A stretch of 22,954 nucleotides of DNA from CAYSIX01 sp964431205 (GCA_964431205.1 CAYSIX010000039.1:1-22954), one strand, 5' to 3'. Shown: positions 13,954 to 22,619, counted from the stretch's first letter. Notes: generated by a model from the letters alone, not told the origin. Made by a program: numbers and translations.

Positions 13954-15515
13954 TCCGATGGCCCGACCTGGTTGTGATGGCGCTGTACTTCGGTGCGTTC
14001 ATCTTCATCGGCGCGTTCTTTGCGCGCCGGCAGAAGTCTGCCGAGAGCTACTTCCTGGCCGGTCGGAACATGCCCGGCTGGGTCGTCGGCTTCTCGCTGA
14101 TGGCGACGGTGATCAGCTCAATGACGTTTCTCGCCGGCCCGGGGTTCGCCTATGCGGAAAACTGGCGTTACATGCCGACCCACCTGGGTTACCTGGCGGC
14201 CCTGGTGGTGGCGTTGCTGCTGTTCATGCCGTTCTTTCGACGCAGCCGGGTGAGCTCGGCGTACGAGTACTTGGAGCGACGGTTCGGCACGTGGGCGCGA
14301 TCGTACGCGGCCGCCGGCTTCGTGCTTTTCCAGATCTTCCGCATGTCGGTGATCCTTTACGCCGTGTGCCTGCCGGTGCAGACGCTGTTCAACATTCCCA
14401 TGCCGTGGATCATCCTGGTTGTGGGCATCGTGGCCGCGTCGTACACGATCGCCGGCGGGCTCGAGGCCGTGATCTGGACGGACTTCCTTCAGGGTGTGGC
14501 GCTGATACTCGGCGGGCTGATCTGCCTTCCGATCGTCGTCGGGCAACTGCCCGGCGGGTTCGGTCAGATACTCAGCGAGGCTTACGACGACGGCAAACTA
14601 TCGGTCGGGAGCACGGCGTTCGACCTGACCGAGCGGACGATGTGGGTGATGATCCTGCTGTCGCTGTTCAACTTCCTGCAGATCGGCTGCGTGGATCAGA
14701 TGACGGTGCAGCGTTATTGCGCCCCGCGGACCGAGCGGGAGGCGCGCAAAGCGATCATCGTTGGCGCCGTCTTGAGCATCCCGGTCTGGGTGTACTTCAC
14801 GTTCATCGGGACGGCGTTGTACGTGTTTTACAAGGCGAATCCGGATCCGGGATTGGACGACTCGGTGCCCGAGCAGGTCCTGCCGTATTTCATCTTCACG
14901 CAGGTGCCGGCGGGCCTGGCGGGCTTCGTGATCTCGGGACTGATGGCCGCCGCGATGTCCACCGTGGATTCGAGCATCAACGCCGCCGCCTCGACGCTGA
15001 CCAACGACTTCTACAAGCGTTTTTTAGGTCATCGCGAGGCACGGGGCAGCGACCTGTCGGTCGGACGATGGTTCTCGATCGCGCTGGCCGTCGTGATGAT
15101 CGGCGGGGCCATGGTCATCCACTTCACGCGCACGCAGACCCTGGCGGACCTGCAGACCGTGGTGATGTCGATCATCAGCGGCGGGCTGCTGGGGCTCTTC
15201 CTGCTGGGGTTCCTGACCCGCCGTGTGGACAATCGATCCGCGCTTATCTCGGTCGTGCTGACGGTCGCCGGCGTGATCGTGTGGCTGGTGTTGGCCAGCG
15301 ACTTGGGTCCGCGGCTGCTCCCCGGCGTCGAGCAGTGGCTTCCCGACACCTTCTGGATCATCGTGTTCGCGAACATCTTCCTGTTCGTGATCGGGTATGG
15401 CATCGCCTGGGCGCGAGCGGCACGAGCGCGACGCGACCTGGGCGGCCTGACGGTATGGACCATGACACCAACGGAGCGATCGGATGAGATGGCAACCTCG
15501 CTGGGCGGCAAGTAA
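13950..15515 (+). CDS. Sodium:solute symporter family transporter
   Basis: A 521-residue inner-membrane protein with about 13 hydrophobic helices, the size and layout of the SSS family, which imports sugars, sugar acids or other small solutes with Na+. Family motifs seen are SAESYFLAGRNMPGW (residues 30-44), GGLEAVIWTDFLQG after the central helices, and MSTVDSSINAAASTLTNDFY late in the protein. The ATG at 13950 overlaps the beta-propeller stop as ATGA and was preferred to an upstream in-frame GTG at 13923, since the membrane domain begins right after it. The 3' end overlaps paralog B by 32 bases. It is the only transporter in the window and the likely uptake route for whatever the exported enzymes release. 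The substrate cannot be named from sequence. Confidence 0.9.
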   Translation: MIRWPDLVVMALYFGAFIFIGAFFARRQKSAESYFLAGRNMPGWVVGFSLMATVISSMTFLAGPGFAYAENWRYMPTHLGYLAALVVALLLFMPFFRRSRVSSAYEYLERRFGTWARSYAAAGFVLFQIFRMSVILYAVCLPVQTLFNIPMPWIILVVGIVAASYTIAGGLEAVIWTDFLQGVALILGGLICLPIVVGQLPGGFGQILSEAYDDGKLSVGSTAFDLTERTMWVMILLSLFNFLQIGCVDQMTVQRYCAPRTEREARKAIIVGAVLSIPVWVYFTFIGTALYVFYKANPDPGLDDSVPEQVLPYFIFTQVPAGLAGFVISGLMAAAMSTVDSSINAAASTLTNDFYKRFLGHREARGSDLSVGRWFSIALAVVMIGGAMVIHFTRTQTLADLQTVVMSIISGGLLGLFLLGFLTRRVDNRSALISVVLTVAGVIVWLVLASDLGPRLLPGVEQWLPDTFWIIVFANIFLFVIGYGIAWARAARARRDLGGLTVWTMTPTERSDEMATSLGGK

Positions 15516-17313
15516 TGAGATTCCTACGGTCAAGCGGCGTTCGGCCCGGAGCCTCGTGCCGCTGGTGACGCTGGCGCTCTTTGTGTCGCCCGTCGACACG
15601 ACGATCGCCCAGCCGACCCGCGACGACAAGGGGAACGACGGCGTGACACGCGACGTGCCGTACAAGGTCTGGTTCAACCACGACGGAACGAACATGCTCA
15701 CATGCATCAGCCCGTGGCATCAGCCGGGCGAACCGTTCAGCGAGCAGATGCTTGAGGCGTCGATCGATGAGCTCGCCGGGATCGGTGTCGACGCGGTCGC
15801 GTTCAACCCCGGCAACGGCGCCATACCGTGGTGGCCCAGCGAGGTCTACCCCGACCACTGGCAGTGGTACACCGAAAGGACCGGCAAGCGGCCCGGCTCT
15901 TTCGGGCGGTACGTCGTCGAAGGCGGTGACATGATCCGGGTGTTTGTGGACCGCTGTCGGCGGCATAACCTGGCCCCGTTCGTCACCCTCCGGCTGAAAG
16001 ACGAGCACGGCATCAACAAGCTCGATAACGAATGGGTGTCAAAGTTCTTCTTTGAGCATCAGCATCTGCGCCTCAACCGTGATCCGCGTGCCGTCTTCGG
16101 TGAACGTGGGCTCAACTGGATATATCCCGTCGTGCCCCAGGAGCGGCTGGCCATCATTCGCGAGCTGTGCGAGAGCTACGACCTCGCCGGTGTCGAGCTG
16201 GACTTCATGCGGTTCTACCCCTACTTCGACCTCGAGCAGACCACCGCCGCCCAGCGTCGGGACGTCATGACCGGCTTTATTCGCGAGGTCCGTCGAATCC
16301 TCGATGATACCGGCGCTGCGGACAGCAAGCGTTACTTGGCCATCCGCATCCCGAATCGCGTTGGTGAGTACGCGAACATCGGACTGGACCTGCCCCTGCT
16401 CGATCGTGAGGGCCTGGTCGACATCATCAACCTTTCCCCCTCGTACGTCTCTCAGGTCGAGAGCGACCTGGTGAAGGTGCGAGCGCTGGCGCCAGCGGCT
16501 GCGATCTTCTACGAGCTGACACAGTGTGCCGCGCGGGGCCCGTCGCCGAGCTGGGGCATGTACGGCGACGACTATCCCGTGCGATACATGGTCGACGAGC
16601 AATACTACACGGCGGCCAACCTGGCGTACGCGCGTGGGGCGGACGGCGTGAGCCTGTTCAATTTCGTGTACACGCGTGGTTCCAGCCGGACGGACGGCGA
16701 AGTGTCGGTTGGGTTCGGAACGCCGCGTGAGCCACCGTTCCACGTCATCAAGCCCATGCGCGACCCGCTCGCCGTCGCCAACCGGTCGCAGCTCTACTGG
16801 ATCCCATATTGGTGGAAGACGGGCTACAACGGGCGGCAGTTTCAACTCCCGCGGACGTTCGAGGTCGGCAGCGAGCACACGCTGGAGCTGGACATGGAAC
16901 TGCCCGAGTCCGGCGCGACGCGGGCGCGGATGCGGATCATGGCCGCGGGGGGCACGCCCGTGCTCAGCGCGTCCGAGCCGCTGCTCACCGCCAAGGGCAC
17001 GCCCGGGCTGACCTGGCGGGCGTGGATCAACGATGTCCCGCTCACGCCGAGCGACGACGTGAGCGAGCCATTCGAGAATCGGTACGGCGGATTCACAGGC
17101 GTGCCGGAGATGTACGCGGCGTGGAAGGTCGATCCGTCCGCGCTGCGCGACGGGCAGAACAAGATCCGCATCGAGCTGGCCGACGGCCCGATCAGTGACC
17201 AGTTCAACATCGACGTGATCTGGCTGGACCTCGCCGTGTTGACGGATGAGGGGTCGCCGCTGCGGGCCACCAGCGCAGCATCAACCGGTGCCGCGACGCG
17301 AAAGGGCGAATGA
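15484..17313 (+). CDS. GH-like paralog B (divergent member, Sec-like signal)
   Basis: A 609-residue member of the four-paralog family. A basic N-terminus (KRRSARS) and hydrophobic LVPLVTLALFVS ending TTIAQP make a Sec-like signal after a long n-region. Family motifs seen are HDGTNMLTCISPW, IPWWPSEVYP, LRLKDEHG (where the others have RLNDxHH), GVELDFMRF (Glu238, Asp240), LAIRIPN, IFYELTQ (Glu344) and RGADGVSLFNFVY. The C-terminal beta region (about 455-590) ends IDVIWLDLAVL. It is the most divergent of the set: it has TRGSS where C and D have YREHG, lacks the DGWQ motif, and has a longer linker. There are no dockerin, PEP-CTERM or Tat signals. The ATG lies inside the symporter gene with GGAG seven bases upstream. 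It overlaps the next gene by ATGA, so it is within an operon. Confidence 0.8.
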   Translation: MRWQPRWAASNEIPTVKRRSARSLVPLVTLALFVSPVDTTIAQPTRDDKGNDGVTRDVPYKVWFNHDGTNMLTCISPWHQPGEPFSEQMLEASIDELAGIGVDAVAFNPGNGAIPWWPSEVYPDHWQWYTERTGKRPGSFGRYVVEGGDMIRVFVDRCRRHNLAPFVTLRLKDEHGINKLDNEWVSKFFFEHQHLRLNRDPRAVFGERGLNWIYPVVPQERLAIIRELCESYDLAGVELDFMRFYPYFDLEQTTAAQRRDVMTGFIREVRRILDDTGAADSKRYLAIRIPNRVGEYANIGLDLPLLDREGLVDIINLSPSYVSQVESDLVKVRALAPAAAIFYELTQCAARGPSPSWGMYGDDYPVRYMVDEQYYTAANLAYARGADGVSLFNFVYTRGSSRTDGEVSVGFGTPREPPFHVIKPMRDPLAVANRSQLYWIPYWWKTGYNGRQFQLPRTFEVGSEHTLELDMELPESGATRARMRIMAAGGTPVLSASEPLLTAKGTPGLTWRAWINDVPLTPSDDVSEPFENRYGGFTGVPEMYAAWKVDPSALRDGQNKIRIELADGPISDQFNIDVIWLDLAVLTDEGSPLRATSAASTGAATRKGE

Positions 17314-18176
17314 TGAGCAAGCGGTACATGGTGCGTTGTGACATGGAGGGGGCCAGCGGCGTCGTGGACTACGATCAGGTCGTCCCGGGAACCGCGGGCT
17401 ACGCCTATGGTCAGGAGTGTTTCATGAGCGACCTGGTCTCGCTGCTGCGCGGGCTGGGCGACGGCGGGGCGGATGAGATTGTCGTGTACGACGAGCACTA
17501 CGATGGGCGGAACGTGCGGCTGGGCGAGGTGCCGGCGGGCGTCACGGTGATCTGCGGGAAGCCTCCGTACCGTGACGATTGGCCCGGTGGGCTTGACGAC
17601 TCGTTCAGCGGCATGATCCTGCTCGGTCTGCACGCCCGGGCGGGCACGGGCCACCTGCTTCATCACACCTATGAGCCGGACATCGCCGAGCTGTCGTTGA
17701 ATGGGCGCGTGGTGGGGGAAATCGGCATGGAGGCGGCCATCGCGGGGGACTGCGGCGTGCCGACGGTGATGGTGGTGGGAGACACCGGGGCGATCGAGGA
17801 GGCCGAGGCACTGATGCCGGGCGTCGTAGGGCTGAGCGTGAAGGAGTCGCTGGGAGAGGGGGCGGGGGCGTGTATGCCGCTGGTGACGACGCGGCAACGG
17901 GTCCGCGAGGGAGCACGGCGGCTGGTGCAGTCGCCGCCAGAGATCGAGCCGTTTCACGTGCCGGGGCCAGTAGCCTTGCACGTGGTGCTGCGTCCCGGCG
18001 GCTATCGAGCCGCGGCGCGCAAGCTGCACGAAGCGTGGCTCGACGAGAGCACGCTGGTGGTGGAGGCAGCCAGCGCGACGCGGGCGTGGGCGGACTACTG
18101 GCAGCTCAAGCTGCGGGCTCAGGCATTGGCGAGCGGGGGGATGCAGCCGGCGCACGCCGGGGTCGGTGTGGAGTGA
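17310..18176 (+). CDS. M55-family D-aminopeptidase (DppA-like)
   Basis: A 288-residue cytoplasmic metallopeptidase resembling DppA. The proposed zinc ligands keep the spacing I recall for Bacillus DppA: Asp11 and Glu13 in DMEGASG, His63 in DEHYDGRN, His108 in GLHARAGTG, Glu137 in GEIG. His119 in LHHTYE matches the catalytic-region His. Family members release D-amino acids from the N-termini of peptides and form ring-shaped decamers. There is no signal peptide. The first ATG (17310) overlaps the stop of paralog B; a second ATG follows immediately and is better spaced from AAAGGG. Its place inside a glycan-type operon is unusual. It might process D-amino acid substituents or recycle peptidoglycan peptides, but this is speculation. 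Confidence 0.85.
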   Translation: MMSKRYMVRCDMEGASGVVDYDQVVPGTAGYAYGQECFMSDLVSLLRGLGDGGADEIVVYDEHYDGRNVRLGEVPAGVTVICGKPPYRDDWPGGLDDSFSGMILLGLHARAGTGHLLHHTYEPDIAELSLNGRVVGEIGMEAAIAGDCGVPTVMVVGDTGAIEEAEALMPGVVGLSVKESLGEGAGACMPLVTTRQRVREGARRLVQSPPEIEPFHVPGPVALHVVLRPGGYRAAARKLHEAWLDESTLVVEAASATRAWADYWQLKLRAQALASGGMQPAHAGVGVE

Positions 18177-18238
18177 GTGCGGCGCGTGTCGCATCGCGGA
18201 GAAGGGCTGCGGCCGTACGATCGACGACGGAGACTGAG

Positions 18239-19177
18239 ATGAATGACATCAAGTCGGTGGCGCGCATCGGGTTCGTGCATCACATGCTCTATCCCCAGAT
18301 GATGACCGATCCGGCGTATCATGCCGAGACGCTCGAGCCGTTTGTGGCGCGCGACGACATGGAGACCTTCGACTGCTGCCTGCCCTACGACGAGTCTTTG
18401 CGCGCACGGTTGACGCCCGTGCTGCGTGGATGCGGCAAGGAGTACGTCTACGCCACGCACGTGTTCCCCCTGCGGAAGATCTCGCTGGCGACGACGTGCC
18501 CACAGGAGCAGGGGCTGATACGCCTGGCGATGCGGGACACGATCGACGCCGCGGCAAACGCCGGCGCGAGCGGGATGATCTTTGCGTCCGGGGCCGACGT
18601 CCCCCAAGCCGAGCGGCCGGCGGCGCGCGACGCGTTCCGTGCGTTTTGCCGATGGTTTTGCGGCGAGCTCGCGTCGCGGGGCATGACGGCGATGCTCGAG
18701 CCGTTCGACCGCACGTTCGACAAGAAGTTCCTTTACGGGCCGACGGATGAGTGCATCGAGCTGATCGAATCGCTGAGGCCGGATGTAACGAACCTGGGCA
18801 TTGAGCTCGACATCGCGCACCTGCCGCTGATGGACGAGGACTTTAGCGAGGCGATCCGCACGGTTGCGCCGCACCTGCACCGCGTCCACCTGGGCAACTG
18901 CGTGATGCGGGACGAGGCGGATCCGTTCTACGGCGACCGCCACCCGCCCATGGGTTATCCCAGCGGTGAGATCGACGTCCCGCAGCTCGCCGAGGTGTTG
19001 GCCGCGTTCGTGGAGGTCGGCTACCTGAGCGCCGATCGTCGTGGTGACCTGCTCATCGAGTGTCAACCGTTCCCAGGTCAGACGGTCGAGTACACCATCA
19101 AAGACAACTTGAGGCGGCTGGACGAGGCGTGGCAGCTCGCCGAGCGTAGACAGGTTTCAGCGTCTCGCAGTGACTGA
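18239..19177 (+). CDS. Sugar phosphate isomerase/epimerase (xylose-isomerase-like TIM barrel)
   Basis: A 312-residue TIM-barrel protein of the AP-endonuclease-2/xylose-isomerase-like superfamily, whose members isomerise or epimerise sugars, keto sugars or inositols with a divalent metal. The metal set can be proposed as Glu154 (MLEPFD), Asp191 with His194 (ELDIAHLPL), His217 (RVHLGNC) and Glu274 (LIECQPFPG). That is the usual Glu-Asp-His-Glu order. No signal peptide is seen, so it should be cytoplasmic. The open frame extends 369 bases upstream over the M55 gene. The start at 18239 was chosen because the fold begins there and CGGAG lies six bases upstream. It follows the M55 gene by 62 bases and precedes paralog C by 39 bases. 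It probably acts on the sugar taken up by the symporter, upstream of the kinase and aldolase. Confidence 0.85.
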   Translation: MNDIKSVARIGFVHHMLYPQMMTDPAYHAETLEPFVARDDMETFDCCLPYDESLRARLTPVLRGCGKEYVYATHVFPLRKISLATTCPQEQGLIRLAMRDTIDAAANAGASGMIFASGADVPQAERPAARDAFRAFCRWFCGELASRGMTAMLEPFDRTFDKKFLYGPTDECIELIESLRPDVTNLGIELDIAHLPLMDEDFSEAIRTVAPHLHRVHLGNCVMRDEADPFYGDRHPPMGYPSGEIDVPQLAEVLAAFVEVGYLSADRRGDLLIECQPFPGQTVEYTIKDNLRRLDEAWQLAERRQVSASRSD

Positions 19178-19216
19178 CCCGAATTGCGGTCATGTGAAGG
19201 AACGATGGAGTGAGTC

Positions 19217-20875
19217 ATGCTCAACAGACGGGACTTTCTTCGGCTGGCGGGCCTGAGTGCGACGGTATCGGTCTGGCCCCGAAGCGCGCTGGCGCAGCAG
19301 CCGACGAACGTGGCGACGCCGGTGCATGACGCCGTTACGAACGGCAGGCCGCCCTTCCGCATCCTCTTCAGCAACGATACGACCAACATCCTTTCGTGTG
19401 TGAGCCCGTTCCACGAGAAGGGCCAGGGCTTCGAGGCCCGCATGCTCGAAGCCACCGTCGATGAGACGGCGGGCACGGGGATCGATGTGCACATACTCCA
19501 GCCCGGGCTCGGATGGGTGCCCTGGTGGCAGAGCGAGGTCTATCCGATCGATGACCACGTCCGCTGGTGGAAGCAGAACTATGGCTTCGAACCCACCGAG
19601 TCATTCCTTCAGTTCATTCGCGACGGCGGCGACATGGTCGACGTGTTCGTGCGTCGCTGCCGGCAGAAGCACCTCACTCCTTTCATCTCACTTCGACTCA
19701 ACGACACGCACCATCTCGACTGGCTGGAACGCGAGGACAACTGGCGGGGCAACATCGCGCGGTTCTACGCGGAGCACCCCGAGTACCGTCTCGGCGATAA
19801 CCTGCGCAGCGGCACCGAACGCGTGCAGAACTGGGCGATCGACGCGGTGCGCGAGTACAAGTTCCGATTTGTCGATGAGATCTGCCGCAACTACGACATC
19901 GACGGTTTCGAGCTGGACTTCCTCCGCTTCTGGAGCTACTTTCGCCTGAACGAGACGACCTCGGATCAGCGACGGGCGATCATGAGGCGATTCGTCGAGC
20001 GCGTCCGACGCACGCTGGATCGGACGGCCCGGCCCGGGCAGCGACGCTGGCTCTGCGTGCGCATACCGGTCTATCTCGAGGCGCATGACTGTCTCGGCGT
20101 GGACGTGCGGGACTTCGCGTCTGCGGGCGTGGACATGTTCAACTGCTCGGCCTCGTATTTCACCATCCAGCAGCACGACCTGGCGCGGATCCGCGCGCTG
20201 GCGCCGGATCGGGCTGTCTATCTGGAGGTGACGCACACGACGTCGCTGGGCAATGCGGTGCAGCCGGGCGGGGGCGACGTACGAACGTTCCGACGCACGA
20301 CGGATGAGCAATTCTACACGACGGCCCACCTGGCGTACGAGCAGGGCGCCGACGGCATCAGCGCGTTCAATTTCGTATATTACCGCGAGCACGGCGCGGA
20401 AGGGCGGGGCCCGTTCAACGAGCCGCCGTTTCACGTGTTCCAATATCTGCGCGATCCCGCGTGGTTGGCGCGCCAGGCGCAGCACTACGTTCTGGGAGAC
20501 GCGTACAGCCAGCCGAAGCTCGAGCACCGGCCGATGCCTCGCGTGGTCGAGCCGGGCGCTGCGCAGCGGTTCGAACTGACGATGGCAGCGCCGACGGACG
20601 GCTGGCAGAAGGGCGGTCGGTTTCGTATCCAAAGCGATGAGCCGTTCGGGGACGGGGTGTGGTCGGTGACGTGGAACGGCGTGACGTTGGAACCGACGGC
20701 GAACGTCTCCGAGCCGTATCCGAATCCCTACCCGCCCCTGCTCGGCGCCGAGGCCACGCTGCGGGCGTGGGTCCTGCCGGCGGACGTGTTGCGTAATGGC
20801 TTGAATCGCATCGAAGTGACCAACGAGACGGGCCCGCGTCGGAAGGTGATCTTCCTGGACGCGGCCGTGGCGTAG
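19217..20875 (+). CDS. GH-like paralog C (twin-arginine signal)
   Basis: A 552-residue member of the paralog family. It begins MLNRRDFLRLAGLSATVSVW and reaches SALAQQ near residue 31: an NRRDFLR twin-arginine motif, hydrophobic core and Ala-x-Ala site, so it is expected to be exported folded. Motifs seen are SNDTTNILSCVSPF, VPWWQSEVYP, SLRLNDTHHLD, GFELDFLRFW (Glu232, Asp234), VRIPVY, VYLEVTH (Glu337), QGADGISAFNFVYYREHG and FNEPPFHVF. These are followed by a beta-rich C-terminal domain (about 440-550) with APTDGWQKGGRFRIQ and VSEPYPNPYPPLL. No dockerin or PEP-CTERM tail is present. It differs from the usual Sec export of hydrolases, which suggests a cofactor or folding need. GGAG precedes the ATG. 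Confidence 0.8.
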   Translation: MLNRRDFLRLAGLSATVSVWPRSALAQQPTNVATPVHDAVTNGRPPFRILFSNDTTNILSCVSPFHEKGQGFEARMLEATVDETAGTGIDVHILQPGLGWVPWWQSEVYPIDDHVRWWKQNYGFEPTESFLQFIRDGGDMVDVFVRRCRQKHLTPFISLRLNDTHHLDWLEREDNWRGNIARFYAEHPEYRLGDNLRSGTERVQNWAIDAVREYKFRFVDEICRNYDIDGFELDFLRFWSYFRLNETTSDQRRAIMRRFVERVRRTLDRTARPGQRRWLCVRIPVYLEAHDCLGVDVRDFASAGVDMFNCSASYFTIQQHDLARIRALAPDRAVYLEVTHTTSLGNAVQPGGGDVRTFRRTTDEQFYTTAHLAYEQGADGISAFNFVYYREHGAEGRGPFNEPPFHVFQYLRDPAWLARQAQHYVLGDAYSQPKLEHRPMPRVVEPGAAQRFELTMAAPTDGWQKGGRFRIQSDEPFGDGVWSVTWNGVTLEPTANVSEPYPNPYPPLLGAEATLRAWVLPADVLRNGLNRIEVTNETGPRRKVIFLDAAVA

Positions 20876-20930
20876 ATGTGATTTGTTCGGGCGCACCCAG
20901 ACGATCGATGGACGTGTGGAGTGACGACCC

Positions 20931-22619
20931 ATGTGGAACCGACGCGACTTTCTCAAGCATACAGGAGCCGGTGTCATGGCGACCCTCCTGCCTCGTCAGA
21001 ACGTGACCGCTCAAGACCGCGATCGCGCGACTCCCGCGCCAAAGCCGGACGCGGCCGGGTCGGGCAAGCCGCCGTACCGCGTGATCTTCAGCAACGACAC
21101 CACAAACATTACCACCTGCGTGAGTCCGTACCGCCGAAAAGGCGAGTCCTGGACGCCGCAGATGCTTGAGGCCACGGTCGACGAAGTGTCCGGGCTCGGC
21201 GTAGACGCCCACTTTATTCAGTTGGCGCACGGCCAGGTGCCCTGGTACCCCAGCGAGGTGCACCCGATGGCGGAGCACCATCGCTGGTGGCAGGAGCACT
21301 TCGGCGTCGACGCCGAGCACGACGCGTTCAACGTCGGCGGCGTGCACCGCTTCATCCTCGACGGCGGCGACCCGTTGCAGGTCTTCCTCGACCGCTGCCG
21401 GCAGCGCGGCCAGGCCCCGTTTGTCTCCATGCGGCTTAACGACGTGCACCACGTTGAAAACGTCAACACGCCCGGCAACACCCGCGGGATCCACAGCATC
21501 AGCCGGTTCTATGCTGAGCATCCCGAATGGCGGATCGGCAAGGACCTGACGAGCTGGGACGAGCGCGTGCTCAACTGGGCGGTGCCCGAAGTCCGCGAGT
21601 GGGTCTTCTCGCTGATCTCCGAGCAGTGCCTAAAGTACGACATTGACGGGTTCGAGCTCGACTTCATGCGTCACGCCCGTTACTTCCGGGAGGACGAAAC
21701 GAGCCGTGAGCAGCGCCGGCAGATCATGCTCGAGTTCGTCGAGCGCGTCCGTCGCGTGCTGGACGAGGGCGCGAACGGCAAACGCCGGTGGCTCTGCGCC
21801 CGCGTGCCGTGCTACACGTCGGCGTACGACGCGATGGGCATCGACCTGCGCGCGTGGGTGGACGCCGGGTTGGATATGGTCAACCTCTCACCGCACTATT
21901 TTACTGTGCAGCAGACAGACTTGCCCCAGGTTCGTGAGTCGGTGTCTGACGCCGCGGTCTATTTGGAGATGTGTCACTCGACGTGGAACGGAAAGAGGGT
22001 CGCCGAAGGGTACGACGCCTTCACGTTCCGTCGCACAACGCCGGAGCAGTACGAGACCGCAGCGCACGCGGCCTACTCCCAGGGTGCTGACGGCGTTTCA
22101 CTGTTCAATTTCGTGTATTACCGCGAGCATGGCCGGGGCGAGCGGGGCCCGTTTAACGAGCCGCCGTTCGAGGTGATCCGCAACCTCGGTGATCCAGAGA
22201 TACTCGCGACCCGACCACAGCACTGGTTCCTTGCCCCGGGGTGGAAGTGCCCGTACGGCGGTGTGCATGAGCCGATGCCGCGAGAAATTGAATCGGGCGG
22301 TTCTGCCCACTTTGAGTTGACTCTAGCTCCGCCGACAGACGGTTGGCAGCTTGGGGGACGGCTGCGCATCCAAACGGAGGAAGTCATTGGACTCACGCGA
22401 GTTGAAGCGAGCCTGAATGGTCAGCCGTTGGTTGAAGCTGAGGACCGCTCCGAGCCGTATGAGAACCCGTATACGCCGCTGCTGGGTGAACCGAGCCAAC
22501 TGCGGGCGTGGCGGGTTCCGCCAGATGTGCTACTTGAGGGCGACAACGTATTGGAGCTGACCATATCGGGGACCCAGGGAGACGTCCACGTGGTGTTTAT
22601 CGATCTGGCGGTGCGATGA
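20931..22619 (+). CDS. GH-like paralog D (twin-arginine signal)
   Basis: A 562-residue member of the paralog family and the closest relative of paralog C, which it follows by 55 bases; a local tandem duplication is likely. It starts MWNRRDFLKHTGAGVMATLL, an NRRDFLK twin-arginine motif with a hydrophobic core and a possible cleavage near VTAQD. Motifs seen are SNDTTNITTCVSPY, VPWYPSEVHP, SMRLNDVHHVE, GFELDFMRH (Glu242, Asp244), ARVPCY, VYLEMCH (Glu346), QGADGVSLFNFVYYREHG and FNEPPFEVI. The C-terminal beta domain (about 450-560) carries PPTDGWQLGGRLRIQ and RSEPYENPYTPLL. WPWW is changed to VPWYPSE, so the sugar platform may differ slightly. It is the last gene of the rightward cluster. GGAG lies nine bases before the ATG. 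Confidence 0.8.
   Translation: MWNRRDFLKHTGAGVMATLLPRQNVTAQDRDRATPAPKPDAAGSGKPPYRVIFSNDTTNITTCVSPYRRKGESWTPQMLEATVDEVSGLGVDAHFIQLAHGQVPWYPSEVHPMAEHHRWWQEHFGVDAEHDAFNVGGVHRFILDGGDPLQVFLDRCRQRGQAPFVSMRLNDVHHVENVNTPGNTRGIHSISRFYAEHPEWRIGKDLTSWDERVLNWAVPEVREWVFSLISEQCLKYDIDGFELDFMRHARYFREDETSREQRRQIMLEFVERVRRVLDEGANGKRRWLCARVPCYTSAYDAMGIDLRAWVDAGLDMVNLSPHYFTVQQTDLPQVRESVSDAAVYLEMCHSTWNGKRVAEGYDAFTFRRTTPEQYETAAHAAYSQGADGVSLFNFVYYREHGRGERGPFNEPPFEVIRNLGDPEILATRPQHWFLAPGWKCPYGGVHEPMPREIESGGSAHFELTLAPPTDGWQLGGRLRIQTEEVIGLTRVEASLNGQPLVEAEDRSEPYENPYTPLLGEPSQLRAWRVPPDVLLEGDNVLELTISGTQGDVHVVFIDLAVR

Noticed and set aside
13886..15487. Plus-strand frame of 533 codons overlapping the symporter
   Set aside because: Arg- and Gly-rich shadow translation without helices or motifs; the symporter frame has clear membrane segments and family signatures.
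16842..18194. 450-codon minus-strand frame opposite paralog B and the M55 gene
   Set aside because: It spans two well-supported plus-strand genes and has no recognisable domain.
17870..18238. Extended N-terminus of the isomerase upstream of 18239
   Set aside because: It would overlap the M55 gene in another frame and gives low-complexity Ala/Gly/Arg sequence; a good ribosome-binding site precedes 18239.
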